This document shows, in pieces, positions 1-6,715 of a stretch of 41,372 nucleotides of DNA. Under the pieces are notes generated by a model that was not told the DNA's origin, searched no databases, and saw only the letters and a list, made by a program, of their open reading frames with translations. Source of the DNA: Candidatus Woesearchaeota archaeon (GTDB lineage: Archaea > Nanobdellota > Nanobdellia > SCGC-AAA011-G17 > JAGVXY01); NCBI GenBank assembly GCA_018303545.1, contig JAGVXY010000010.1:65643-107014 (forward strand). The letters are read 5' to 3'. The translations under genes and the position numbers were made by a program. The number at the start of each line of letters is the position of its first letter. Position 1 is the first letter of the stretch.

Positions 1-882
1 TATACTAACGCAGATACAAAAATATTGATTGGAAAAGAACTTACCCAGGGTTTAGGTGCAGGTTCAATTCCCCAGATAGGTGAACAGGCGGCACGTGAAT
101 CAGAGCATGATGTCAAGCAGAAGATTCAGGGGGCCGATATGATATTTATCACCTGTGGTTTAGGTGGTGGTACAGGTACTGGTTCTGCTCCAGTTGTTGC
201 TGAGTTGGCAAAAAAGCAGGGTGCATTGACTGTGGCCATCGTTACATTGCCTTTTGAGATGGAAGGCAATCGCAGATATGAAAATGCAATTATAGGATTG
301 GAGAAGTTAGAAAACATTGTTGATACATTGATTGTTGTTCCAAATGACAAGCTTTTGGAATTGGCTCCAGGATTGCCTTTGCAGACAGCTTTCAAAATTG
401 CAGATGAAATTTTAACAAATGCAGTGAAGGGAATTGCTGAGATGGTTACAAAATCTGGTTTAGTAAACTTAGACTTTGCAGACATCAGGACTGTGATGAG
501 CAATGGAGGGGTAGCAATGATCGGGGTCGGAGAATCTGACACTGAAAACAGAGCCGCTGAAGCTGTTGAAAAAGCAATTACAAATCCTTTGCTTGATGTT
601 GATATTACTGGTGCCAATGGTGCCCTAATTAATATTGTCGGCGGTCCAGACTTAACGTTAGAAGAAGCGCGTCAAGTTGTCCAGACTGTTTCAGACAAGC
701 TTGATGAAGACGCCAGAGTCATTTGGGGTGCGCAGATTTCAGAAGATATGGATTCCACTTTAAGGACAATGCTTATCGTTACCGGTGTTAATTCACCGCA
801 GATATTCGGTCCAAGAAGAAAGGTTTCAGATAAGAATAAAAATGAAATGGAGAATGAACTAGGTATAGAGTTCGTTGATTAA
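1..882 (+). CDS. ftsZ: Cell division GTPase FtsZ (5' end missing)
   Basis: Tubulin-like GTPase that polymerises into the cytokinetic ring. The frame is open from base 1 (YTNADTKILIGKELTQGLGAGS), so the start lies outside the window and the N-terminal nucleotide-binding strand is lost. The tubulin signature GGGTGTG is visible (bases about 167-187), followed by the T7-type region (NLDFADI) and the C-terminal domain ending GIEFVD. The first in-frame start-like codon (TTG at 25) is inside the conserved GTPase core and is not the real start. secE follows after 3 nt and spt5 after that, a gene order often seen in archaea. The identification is secure; which archaeal FtsZ paralogue it is cannot be told from the fragment. 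Confidence 0.97.
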   Translation, partial: YTNADTKILIGKELTQGLGAGSIPQIGEQAARESEHDVKQKIQGADMIFITCGLGGGTGTGSAPVVAELAKKQGALTVAIVTLPFEMEGNRRYENAIIGLEKLENIVDTLIVVPNDKLLELAPGLPLQTAFKIADEILTNAVKGIAEMVTKSGLVNLDFADIRTVMSNGGVAMIGVGESDTENRAAEAVEKAITNPLLDVDITGANGALINIVGGPDLTLEEARQVVQTVSDKLDEDARVIWGAQISEDMDSTLRTMLIVTGVNSPQIFGPRRKVSDKNKNEMENELGIEFVD

Positions 883-885
883 AAA

Positions 886-1050
886 ATGGGAATGAGATCC
901 TTTTTGACCCAGTGTGTGCGTGTTTTTACAGTTACAAAGAAACCGTCCACTGCTGAATTCAAGATGACTTTGAAAGTCACAGGGATTGCAATCTTAATCA
1001 TTGGAGCAATAGGCTTCATAATCAGCGTTTTATATCAGATTATTGTTTGA
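886..1050 (+). CDS. secE: Preprotein translocase subunit SecE (Sec61 gamma)
   Basis: A 54-residue protein that clamps the SecY channel in the cytoplasmic membrane. It has a short amphipathic N-terminal part (RSFLTQCVRVFTVTKKPSTAEF) with the typical KKP turn, then a single membrane helix (about residues 32-51, GIAILIIGAIGFIISVLYQI). Length and layout match archaeal SecE/Sec61-gamma. It starts 3 nt after the ftsZ stop, and its stop lies 5 nt before the spt5 ATG, so the three genes are probably one transcript. ATG at 886 is the first start after ftsZ; a second ATG two codons later is possible. Confidence 0.93.
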   Translation: MGMRSFLTQCVRVFTVTKKPSTAEFKMTLKVTGIAILIIGAIGFIISVLYQIIV

Positions 1051-1055
1051 AAAAA

Positions 1056-1520
1056 ATGTCAGAAGCAAAATTATTCGCATTGAGGACGACCGCCAACCGC
1101 GAGGATCAAGTATTTGATTTTCTAAGTTCAAGCGCCGCAAAAAAAGAAGGCATATTCAGCATCATAAGACCACATGGGCTCAGAGGATATATTTTTGTTG
1201 AATCAGAAAGCGCAGCATTAATTGAGGAAGCCTCTAAGGGCATTCCTTATGCTCGAGGTATTTTGCCTCAACCGGTCCCTTACACTGAAATTGAGTCTAT
1301 GGTCGAGCAGGTCAAAGTTACTGTAAATATACAGAAGGATGATATCGTTGAAATCATATCCGGTCCTTTCAAGCGTGAAATGGCAAAAGTAACAAGGATT
1401 GATCAGACTAAGGAAGAAGTTGTCGTTGAATTATTGGAAGCGGCAGTTCCCATCCCTATAACTGTAAAGCTTGATTCTGTTAAGGTCGTAAGGCGTGACA
1501 CTGACGAGAAAAAAGAATAA
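1056..1520 (+). CDS. spt5: Transcription elongation factor Spt5 (NusG family)
   Basis: Archaeal Spt5, 154 residues, which closes the RNA polymerase clamp and raises processivity. It has an NGN domain (about residues 1-85; FALRTTANREDQVFDFL at the start and HGLRGYIFVESES in the middle) and a KOW domain (about 95-150; DDIVEIISGPFKREMAKVTRIDQ). I chose ATG 1056; an upstream in-frame TTG at 1047 overlaps the secE stop and would add only MKK. The position after secE is the usual archaeal one. No L11 gene follows, unlike in many euryarchaea; a monocistronic membrane-protein gene with its own TATA box comes next. Confidence 0.95.
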   Translation: MSEAKLFALRTTANREDQVFDFLSSSAAKKEGIFSIIRPHGLRGYIFVESESAALIEEASKGIPYARGILPQPVPYTEIESMVEQVKVTVNIQKDDIVEIISGPFKREMAKVTRIDQTKEEVVVELLEAAVPIPITVKLDSVKVVRRDTDEKKE

Positions 1521-1552
1521 AGTTTAAATATCCTTTTATATTTTATTTCTTT

Positions 1553-1786
1553 ATGGTTAAAAAAATTAAAATAGAAGATGATAGGCGCAGTAAAGTAAGG
1601 AAAGCAGGAATCGCTCTGATGATTTGTTCTGGTTTGTTGTTCATTTTGCAGGGAGTTACAATGACCGGCTATGCAACAGCAGATGGTGCAGTAGCTGCAT
1701 CAGCTTCAACAAATATTGCTATCGCAGTGGTTATATTGCTGATTTCAGCGGTTTTGATTGCATTGAGCTACTTTTCCCTGAAGTAA
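1553..1786 (+). CDS. Small two-helix membrane protein, unknown function
   Basis: A 77-residue protein with a charged N-terminus (VKKIKIEDDRRSKVRK) and two predicted membrane helices (about residues 18-38 and 52-75), so both ends should face the same side. No family recognised. A TATA-like GTTTAAATATCC (1522-1533) lies about 25 nt before the ATG with no Shine-Dalgarno sequence between them, which points to a leaderless transcript separate from ftsZ-secE-spt5. The overlapping frame at 1624-1866 is rejected because its product is low-complexity and lacks a promoter. Confidence 0.7.
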   Translation: MVKKIKIEDDRRSKVRKAGIALMICSGLLFILQGVTMTGYATADGAVAASASTNIAIAVVILLISAVLIALSYFSLK

Positions 1787-1812
1787 AATTTTTATTTTAT
1801 TTCATAAATCTG

Positions 1813-1887
1813 CCGGATTTTTTATGGTTTTTTCGTAATTATTTTAGTAATTTATTTCTAGTTTAAATTCACTTTCGGCAAATCCGG
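1813..1887. repeat. Inverted repeat upstream of the conjugation operon
   Basis: The 8-nt arms CCGGATTT (1813-1820) and AAATCCGG (1880-1887) are exact reverse complements 59 nt apart, in the otherwise very AT-rich 203-nt space before the operon at 1990. They could be a regulator site or end-of-transcript structure for the gene at 1553. Nothing else in the space looks coding. Confidence 0.3.
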
Positions 1888-1934
1888 AATATTTTCATTT
1901 CAATCGAAAATTCTGCGTCTTTTCTTGGAAAACT

Positions 1935-1981
1935 GATTTTAAAGCCTTCAATTAATAGTAGTTAAAATTACAATTTGGAGG
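1935..1981 (+). promoter_or_regulatory. TATA box and ribosome site of the conjugation operon
   Basis: GATTTTAAAG (1935-1944) is a plausible TATA box; a start about 25 nt downstream would give a leader of roughly 20 nt holding GGAGG (1977-1981), 8 nt before ATG 1990. The strong ribosome site decides ATG 1990 over the in-frame TTG at 1975, which lies before the site. Confidence 0.55.
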
Positions 1982-1989
1982 AAAACAAA

Positions 1990-2415
1990 ATGGATGAATT
2001 TCAGGAATACGAAGGTTTGGGAACATTGGATCCAACAGATCCATTTTCAAACATACAAATAAAAAAGCAAGAGTCATACATAAAGATGAGCAAGGCAGAT
2101 CTTGAAAGTTTACTATATAAAACGGTAAAATTTGAAGAGCTCAAAACATTTGAAAATGCAGTGAATTATATGCTCAAAGATGAATCAGTATACTCTAGCG
2201 ACCCTAAAGCAGTTAATCTTTTTAAAGAATTGAAAGAAGACTATAATTCGCAGGGGCAGGGTAATGTTTTTGTTTTGAAGGCTGTTGATGCATTTGGAAA
2301 AAAGAAAAATGTGACTTTATCGGAAAATATTGAACCCTATATTGTGGATATAGCTAATGGATTCAAATATCTCAATATAGAAACCGAATTTATCAGCGGT
2401 CAGGGAGGGCAGTGA
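1990..2415 (+). CDS. Candidate small modifier or adaptor, C-terminus GGQ
   Basis: A 141-residue acidic protein, first gene of the E2-E1-JAB operon. The family is not recognised. Residues 1-30 look disordered, 33-85 are mostly helical, and 92-137 read as strand-strand-helix-strand (NVFVLKAVDAFG, KKNVTLSE, EPYIVDIANGFKYL, IETEFIS), which could be a minimal or degenerate beta-grasp; about 50 residues is short for a full ubiquitin fold. It ends SGQGGQ, so a C-terminal di-glycine with a one-residue tail is possible and could be trimmed by the JAB protease encoded three genes later. However, the codons for GGQ are also the ribosome site (GGAGGG, 2404-2409) of the next gene, so the motif may be incidental. 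Its place at the head of the operon suits a modifier. Function is inferred from context only. Confidence 0.6.
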   Translation: MDEFQEYEGLGTLDPTDPFSNIQIKKQESYIKMSKADLESLLYKTVKFEELKTFENAVNYMLKDESVYSSDPKAVNLFKELKEDYNSQGQGNVFVLKAVDAFGKKKNVTLSENIEPYIVDIANGFKYLNIETEFISGQGGQ

Positions 2416-3374
2416 TGCCTTCTCTTTTTGATTTTATTGATTCTGAACTCTGCGTTTTAAGAGATTTTGATATTTATAATAAAACTCGCAATAAAACAAA
2501 TAATTTCATATTCATAAATAAGAACTATATCTATCTTTCAAAAAATCAGAATTTGCTAGATTATGAAAGGCAAAACCTAAGAACAAAAACACCTGCTTTC
2601 AAAAATAAGGAAGAGGAATATGCCTATACCCTATTGCATAAAGTCATTCCCGCAGCAGAACGCACAAGACTAATTGAAAAATGCAGCAATTTTGTAGATG
2701 AAAAATCTGCAGACAGTTTGATTGGGTCATTATTACCTGGCAATTGTTTTATTTTTAAAAATACTATTTATGGAATAAATGAAATTGAATCTCCAGTTGA
2801 AAATTGGATAATGCTTGGTGGAAAAAAGTATCAATTATTTGGGCATGATTATTTTAAACTTCCTCTCGAATGGATTAAGAAAAGATACAATGCTAAGCTT
2901 TCAATTGTAAATGGACAAAATTTAGAACAATTAATTTCATCAAAAGAATTTTTTGATGATTATACTAAAATAGGGTTTAAAATATCAGATAAAGGATTTT
3001 TTGCGGCATACAAGGTGGACTCTTTTATTATTGAATGCCCTCATACTCATGAAAAATATAAATTGCCTGATACGAAAATAGGTGTTAGGTTGGAAGAAGA
3101 TTGGAAGGGCAGGATAAAATTTGATACGCATATAGTTGTTCTTGAAGAAAATTACCTGCATCCAGCAGTGAATGGTACAAGCGCTTGTGTCGGCAATCTG
3201 AATAGTCAAAGGATAATCGACGCATTTCCTTCCGATATAGGTAAACAGATAGCCTTGCTTTTGAGGCGGGCTTGTATAACATTTAAAGAAGGATATCAAC
3301 AGGGCACAAAAACCTATTCGCATATATCTGATTCTAAATTTCAAGGATACAAGATTCCTGGAGGGCAAATATGA
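2415..3374 (+). CDS. E2-like (ubiquitin-conjugating fold) protein
   Basis: 319 residues. The C-terminal part (about 195-300) resembles a prokaryotic E2/UBC domain: strands (GFFAAYKVDSFIIECP, TKIGVRLEE, IKFDTHIVVLEENY), then HPAVNGTSACVGNL (residues 249-262) matching the E2 active-site pattern HPxV...G..C, with Cys258 as the likely thioester residue, followed by a helical tail. The first 190 residues are a separate unrecognised domain. Start: ATG 2415 shares its A with the upstream stop (TGATG), 5 nt after GGAGGG; a GTG at 2412 is the alternative. The stop overlaps the E1 start (ATGA). Known E2s receive an activated modifier from E1 on the Cys and pass it to a target. The match is by motif and neighbourhood, so E2 function is likely but not proven. 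Confidence 0.7.
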   Translation: MPSLFDFIDSELCVLRDFDIYNKTRNKTNNFIFINKNYIYLSKNQNLLDYERQNLRTKTPAFKNKEEEYAYTLLHKVIPAAERTRLIEKCSNFVDEKSADSLIGSLLPGNCFIFKNTIYGINEIESPVENWIMLGGKKYQLFGHDYFKLPLEWIKKRYNAKLSIVNGQNLEQLISSKEFFDDYTKIGFKISDKGFFAAYKVDSFIIECPHTHEKYKLPDTKIGVRLEEDWKGRIKFDTHIVVLEENYLHPAVNGTSACVGNLNSQRIIDAFPSDIGKQIALLLRRACITFKEGYQQGTKTYSHISDSKFQGYKIPGGQI

Positions 3375-4657
3375 ATTACTTGAGACAAGAAGGAATATTT
3401 GATCAGGGCATACTCAATCGATCCCACATTACCATTATTGGCGCCTCAGAGATTGGCAATAATTTGGCATTATACCTATGTGGCCTGGGCATTGGTGGTT
3501 TGACCATTATAGATAAGGAAAATGTTATGCAAGCTAATTGCATTTTTAGTCCAAATGATCGGGGTAAAAATAAGGCCATGGCTTTGTGTGAGAAAGTGAA
3601 TCAAATTAATGCAGACATCGAAACAGAAGCAATATCTATTGGTTTTGAAAAGAGCATGATAAAAAACAAAGACACGATTGTAAATGCGACAAACAAGATT
3701 ATAGATTTTTCAGGCATAAGTCAACCAATGTTTATTGCTTCAGCATCAAACTACTGCGCAAGTTTCACAACAGACCAAAAAAATTTGCCTGAATTTATGG
3801 GTCAAACTCAGGGGCCATTACCCAGCTCTATGATTTCAGCGATTTTGTTGGATGAAATAAGAAAGAGCATAATGCCCTTGGAGGGAGATATTAAATTTAA
3901 GGGGAGATTTAACTATCATCTTGACAGCAAATTTAGTCATAATCGTGAAATTAAGTTTTTGAATGGCATTTCTGCAGATTTTTCGAATGATAATGCATTG
4001 ATTGTCGGCGCTGGCGGAATAGGCACATATGTTTATATGAATTTGCTGGGATTCAATTTTAAAAATATCCATATATTTGATGGTGATTCAATTGAAGATC
4101 ATAATCTAAATAGGCAGGTTATGTTTTACAAGGCAATAGGAAAAAATAAGGCTGAGACTCTAGTTCGGAGGCTTTCTCATCTCGCACCAAAAACCGAATC
4201 GCGTTTTGCTAATCTTTTTATCGATGAATCTTTTTTGGATAGGCATCTTTCAAAATATAATTTTATATTTGGCTGTGTTGATAGCTGGAAAACTAGGAAG
4301 ATGCTCAGTGATTATGCCGTTAGATACAGCATACCATTTATCGACGGCACAGTTTCTGCATTTGGGGCGGGGGCATACGTTTATGTGCCTGAAAAGACGG
4401 CTTGTTTAGATTGTCAATTGGATTATACTCACTTAATTAAAGAATCAAAAAATGCAATTGGCACCTGTTTATTGGCAGCAAATTCAAATGTTGTAATGAA
4501 CAATGCATTAATCGGGAGTTACATGGCTTCTCTGGCTAGGGATATAAAACTTAATCGTGAATTGGTTTACTCAAATAAATTTAGATATAATTCAAAGAAA
4601 GGCAGGATTGACTTAGTCAAATCACCTGGTCCTTGTGATTGCGGGAGCAAAAAATGA
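3371..4657 (+). CDS. Tandem ThiF-type E1-like activating enzyme
   Basis: 428 residues with two Rossmann-type ThiF/E1 folds. The N-terminal one (about 18-165) keeps a glycine motif (GASEIG, 24-29), an acidic strand end (IIDKENV) and GKNKA, but lacks the NLNRQ arginine and has NATNK where the catalytic Asp region should be, so it looks inactive. The C-terminal one (about 207-400) is intact: GAGGIG (213-218), Asp237, NLNRQ with Arg248, GKNKA with Lys258/Lys260, Asp304 in CVDSWKTR. Cys345/Cys348 (CLDC) and Cys422/Cys424 (CDC) are likely zinc ligands; Cys366 in GTCLLAANSN is a candidate catalytic Cys. E1 enzymes adenylate a modifier's C-terminal glycine. ATG 3371 overlaps the E2-like stop and follows GGAGGG by 5 nt. 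Confidence 0.88.
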   Translation: MNYLRQEGIFDQGILNRSHITIIGASEIGNNLALYLCGLGIGGLTIIDKENVMQANCIFSPNDRGKNKAMALCEKVNQINADIETEAISIGFEKSMIKNKDTIVNATNKIIDFSGISQPMFIASASNYCASFTTDQKNLPEFMGQTQGPLPSSMISAILLDEIRKSIMPLEGDIKFKGRFNYHLDSKFSHNREIKFLNGISADFSNDNALIVGAGGIGTYVYMNLLGFNFKNIHIFDGDSIEDHNLNRQVMFYKAIGKNKAETLVRRLSHLAPKTESRFANLFIDESFLDRHLSKYNFIFGCVDSWKTRKMLSDYAVRYSIPFIDGTVSAFGAGAYVYVPEKTACLDCQLDYTHLIKESKNAIGTCLLAANSNVVMNNALIGSYMASLARDIKLNRELVYSNKFRYNSKKGRIDLVKSPGPCDCGSKK

Positions 4658-6303
4658 CAAATTATGTTAAATTAAGCCATGATGTAAGTAAAAAAATATT
4701 AGTTTATAGCCGGATTATTGAAGAAATAACAAGAGAAAAGTATACTGAATTTGGTGCAAGGTTGCTAAAAAAAGAAGGAGATATTGAAAACATTGCAACT
4801 AAAATCGAATTTGTCCAGCAATGGTCTACGCCCACTAACCTATGGAGTTTAGATGTCTATTATCCTGGTTATGAAGAGATGGGTTCATGGCATAGTCATC
4901 ACGTAATGAGCCATGTGCGCCACAGTTCTGCAGATCATAATTTTCTTTCTAATCATTACAGGCAGAAGGTAAGGAATATATTAAATGATGAATTGCTAAA
5001 TCCCCAGATCAACATAGAAGGAAATATGATAAGGATAGGTAGGGGTGTTAGAGAGGTGAATATTGAACTCCCAAATGAAATAAATTATAATAATATTCAT
5101 ATCTCAAATCCCAATGATATAACTTATTTCAGTCTTATTACTTATAATGATACAGAGCAGACGGGTAGATATGATCTTGAACAGCTCGTTGGTCGCGAAG
5201 AAAATAATTCGAGAAAAAGAAAAAACACAAACCCCTGCGACTCCGTAGATCATGTTTCCTTGATGACTGTTGGTTTGCAGACAGAACCGATAGATTTAGG
5301 CCATATAATAGAAGAAATTGGAGAAAAACTATTAATTGTCAATGGGCAAGAAGATATGATTAATGGTCAAGGGATTAAGATTAAAGATCATTCATTATAT
5401 AAAGAACGTTATCAGCAAGTTCTTGCTCGTTATACTCAAAGGCCAGAAGAAGTTATAACTGCAAATCCAGCGGAAGAAATGCCTTTTATTAAATCGGTAG
5501 ATACAGACATTATTCACGATGTGCCCCCAGCAACAGCAATCCCTGTAGCAGAACCAGATAATACAAGCGCTGTACAGACAGAAAATCTAGACCAAATTAT
5601 AGGTGAGATTACTGCTGCCCACAGAAGCACAAATAGTGATTTGCAGATATATAATTTAGTTTCGAAATATAATGATTTAGAAAGAGAAAATACCTACTAT
5701 ATGAAGTGCTTAGGTTATTTATTCATCGCAAAGGATCATCCTATTTGGAACAAGCATTACAAAACTTTAGATAAGTTAGCAAACGAAATTCCTTTTTCAA
5801 AATTAACAGACTTGGAAAGAAGAGATTATCTCAGGGTTTTTAGTCTTGCCGCATCAGATGATCAGCTTAATGGAACTCGTCACAAGAAAGTAAGATCATT
5901 GATAATGAAATTAACAAAGAAAATTGAAGCTGCAAGAGGCAGTAAATTGAATGAGATGATTGCAAATTATCCTGGTGATGACAGCAAATCCGTATTCATT
6001 TGGAACTTTTCGCAGCTGATGTATGCAGATCCGGTAAATTATATAAATTATAAGGTACAGAGGAAAGAATGGAGCCTTTCATATCATATTTTACTTCAGC
6101 ACATGCAAGAAGTTAATTTCAAATCAGATTTATCTGTTCAAGATTTAAGAAATTTAGAAACTATCTGCAATTCCGTTTCAGAGCGTTCAGTGCATATGCC
6201 TAGAAAAATGCGCAAGTCTCTGAAGAACTTAACAAAAAAAGTCAAGGAAAAAGTCAACAAAGCCAAAGCGCAGAAGTCTCAGCAAGGAGGGCAAAATGCC
6301 TGA
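4654..6303 (+). CDS. JAMM/JAB metalloprotease with long C-terminal extension
   Basis: 549 residues. The N-terminal JAB/MPN domain (about 1-140) has Glu32 in TEFGARLL (equivalent to the ExxGLLLG glutamate) and the zinc motif H80-S-H82-x8-S91-x2-D94 in GSWHSHH...HSSADHNF; one residue more than the usual HxHx7Sx2D spacing. JAB proteases cut isopeptide or C-terminal bonds of ubiquitin-like proteins, so this should mature the modifier, deconjugate it, or both. Residues about 140-310 are poorly ordered; 315-520 are helix-rich and unrecognised; the end is Lys-rich (MPRKMRKSLKNLTKKVKEKVNKAKA) and finishes QQGGQNA. The start overlaps the E1 stop (ATGA), with GGGAG at 4643-4647; the in-frame TTG at 4639 lies before that ribosome site and is rejected. 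Confidence 0.85.
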   Translation: MTNYVKLSHDVSKKILVYSRIIEEITREKYTEFGARLLKKEGDIENIATKIEFVQQWSTPTNLWSLDVYYPGYEEMGSWHSHHVMSHVRHSSADHNFLSNHYRQKVRNILNDELLNPQINIEGNMIRIGRGVREVNIELPNEINYNNIHISNPNDITYFSLITYNDTEQTGRYDLEQLVGREENNSRKRKNTNPCDSVDHVSLMTVGLQTEPIDLGHIIEEIGEKLLIVNGQEDMINGQGIKIKDHSLYKERYQQVLARYTQRPEEVITANPAEEMPFIKSVDTDIIHDVPPATAIPVAEPDNTSAVQTENLDQIIGEITAAHRSTNSDLQIYNLVSKYNDLERENTYYMKCLGYLFIAKDHPIWNKHYKTLDKLANEIPFSKLTDLERRDYLRVFSLAASDDQLNGTRHKKVRSLIMKLTKKIEAARGSKLNEMIANYPGDDSKSVFIWNFSQLMYADPVNYINYKVQRKEWSLSYHILLQHMQEVNFKSDLSVQDLRNLETICNSVSERSVHMPRKMRKSLKNLTKKVKEKVNKAKAQKSQQGGQNA

Positions 6304-6715
6304 TAAAATTAAAAATTCTGACTATAAACTGCTCGAGGCTCTTCGCATAGATTCTCGTGCAACTATTTCGCAGATATCAAAGCAGATTGGAATACCTGCA
6401 AATTTGGCATTTAGAATTATTAAAAGATTGGAATCTGGATGTTTATCTCGTTACTGCGCATCTCTAGATTTTTCAGCTCTTGGTTTTGGAATTCATATAT
6501 TTTTTATTGTAAAATCAAAGCCTTTGCCCGGATTAATAACTCAAAGTCCTAACATCAATGGGATATATAGGATAAGCGCAAATTATAGTTACCTTATTGA
6601 CGCATTTTTTAGAAGCCTAAATGAGGCAGATAAATTTGAAAATAATCTCAGGCATTTAGGGGTTCAGAAATTTTATGTTTCTTCTATCCTTAAATTAGAG
6701 GATGCAATAATATGA
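6296..6715 (+). CDS. Lrp/AsnC-type transcriptional regulator
   Basis: 139 residues. An N-terminal winged-helix (about 6-55; DYKLLEALRIDSRATISQISKQIGIPANLAFRIIKRLE) of AsnC type is followed by a short RAM-like ligand/oligomer domain (about 60-139; YRISANYSYLIDAFFRSLNEADKFENNL...GVQKFYVSSILKLE). The family forms dimers and octamers and often controls its own neighbourhood. It overlaps the JAB stop by 8 nt and its ribosome site GGAGGG (6286-6291) is inside the JAB gene, so it is translated as part of the operon; autoregulation of the operon is a reasonable inference. Its N-terminal DNA-recognition helix looks complete. Confidence 0.8.
   Translation: MPDKIKNSDYKLLEALRIDSRATISQISKQIGIPANLAFRIIKRLESGCLSRYCASLDFSALGFGIHIFFIVKSKPLPGLITQSPNINGIYRISANYSYLIDAFFRSLNEADKFENNLRHLGVQKFYVSSILKLEDAII

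Noticed and set aside
126-617. Long minus-strand frame of 163 codons
   Set aside because: It is the shadow of the ftsZ gene on the opposite strand, with a low-complexity product.
1975-1989. TTG start giving five more residues to the first operon protein
   Set aside because: The TTG lies before the strong GGAGG (1977-1981), which belongs to ATG 1990.
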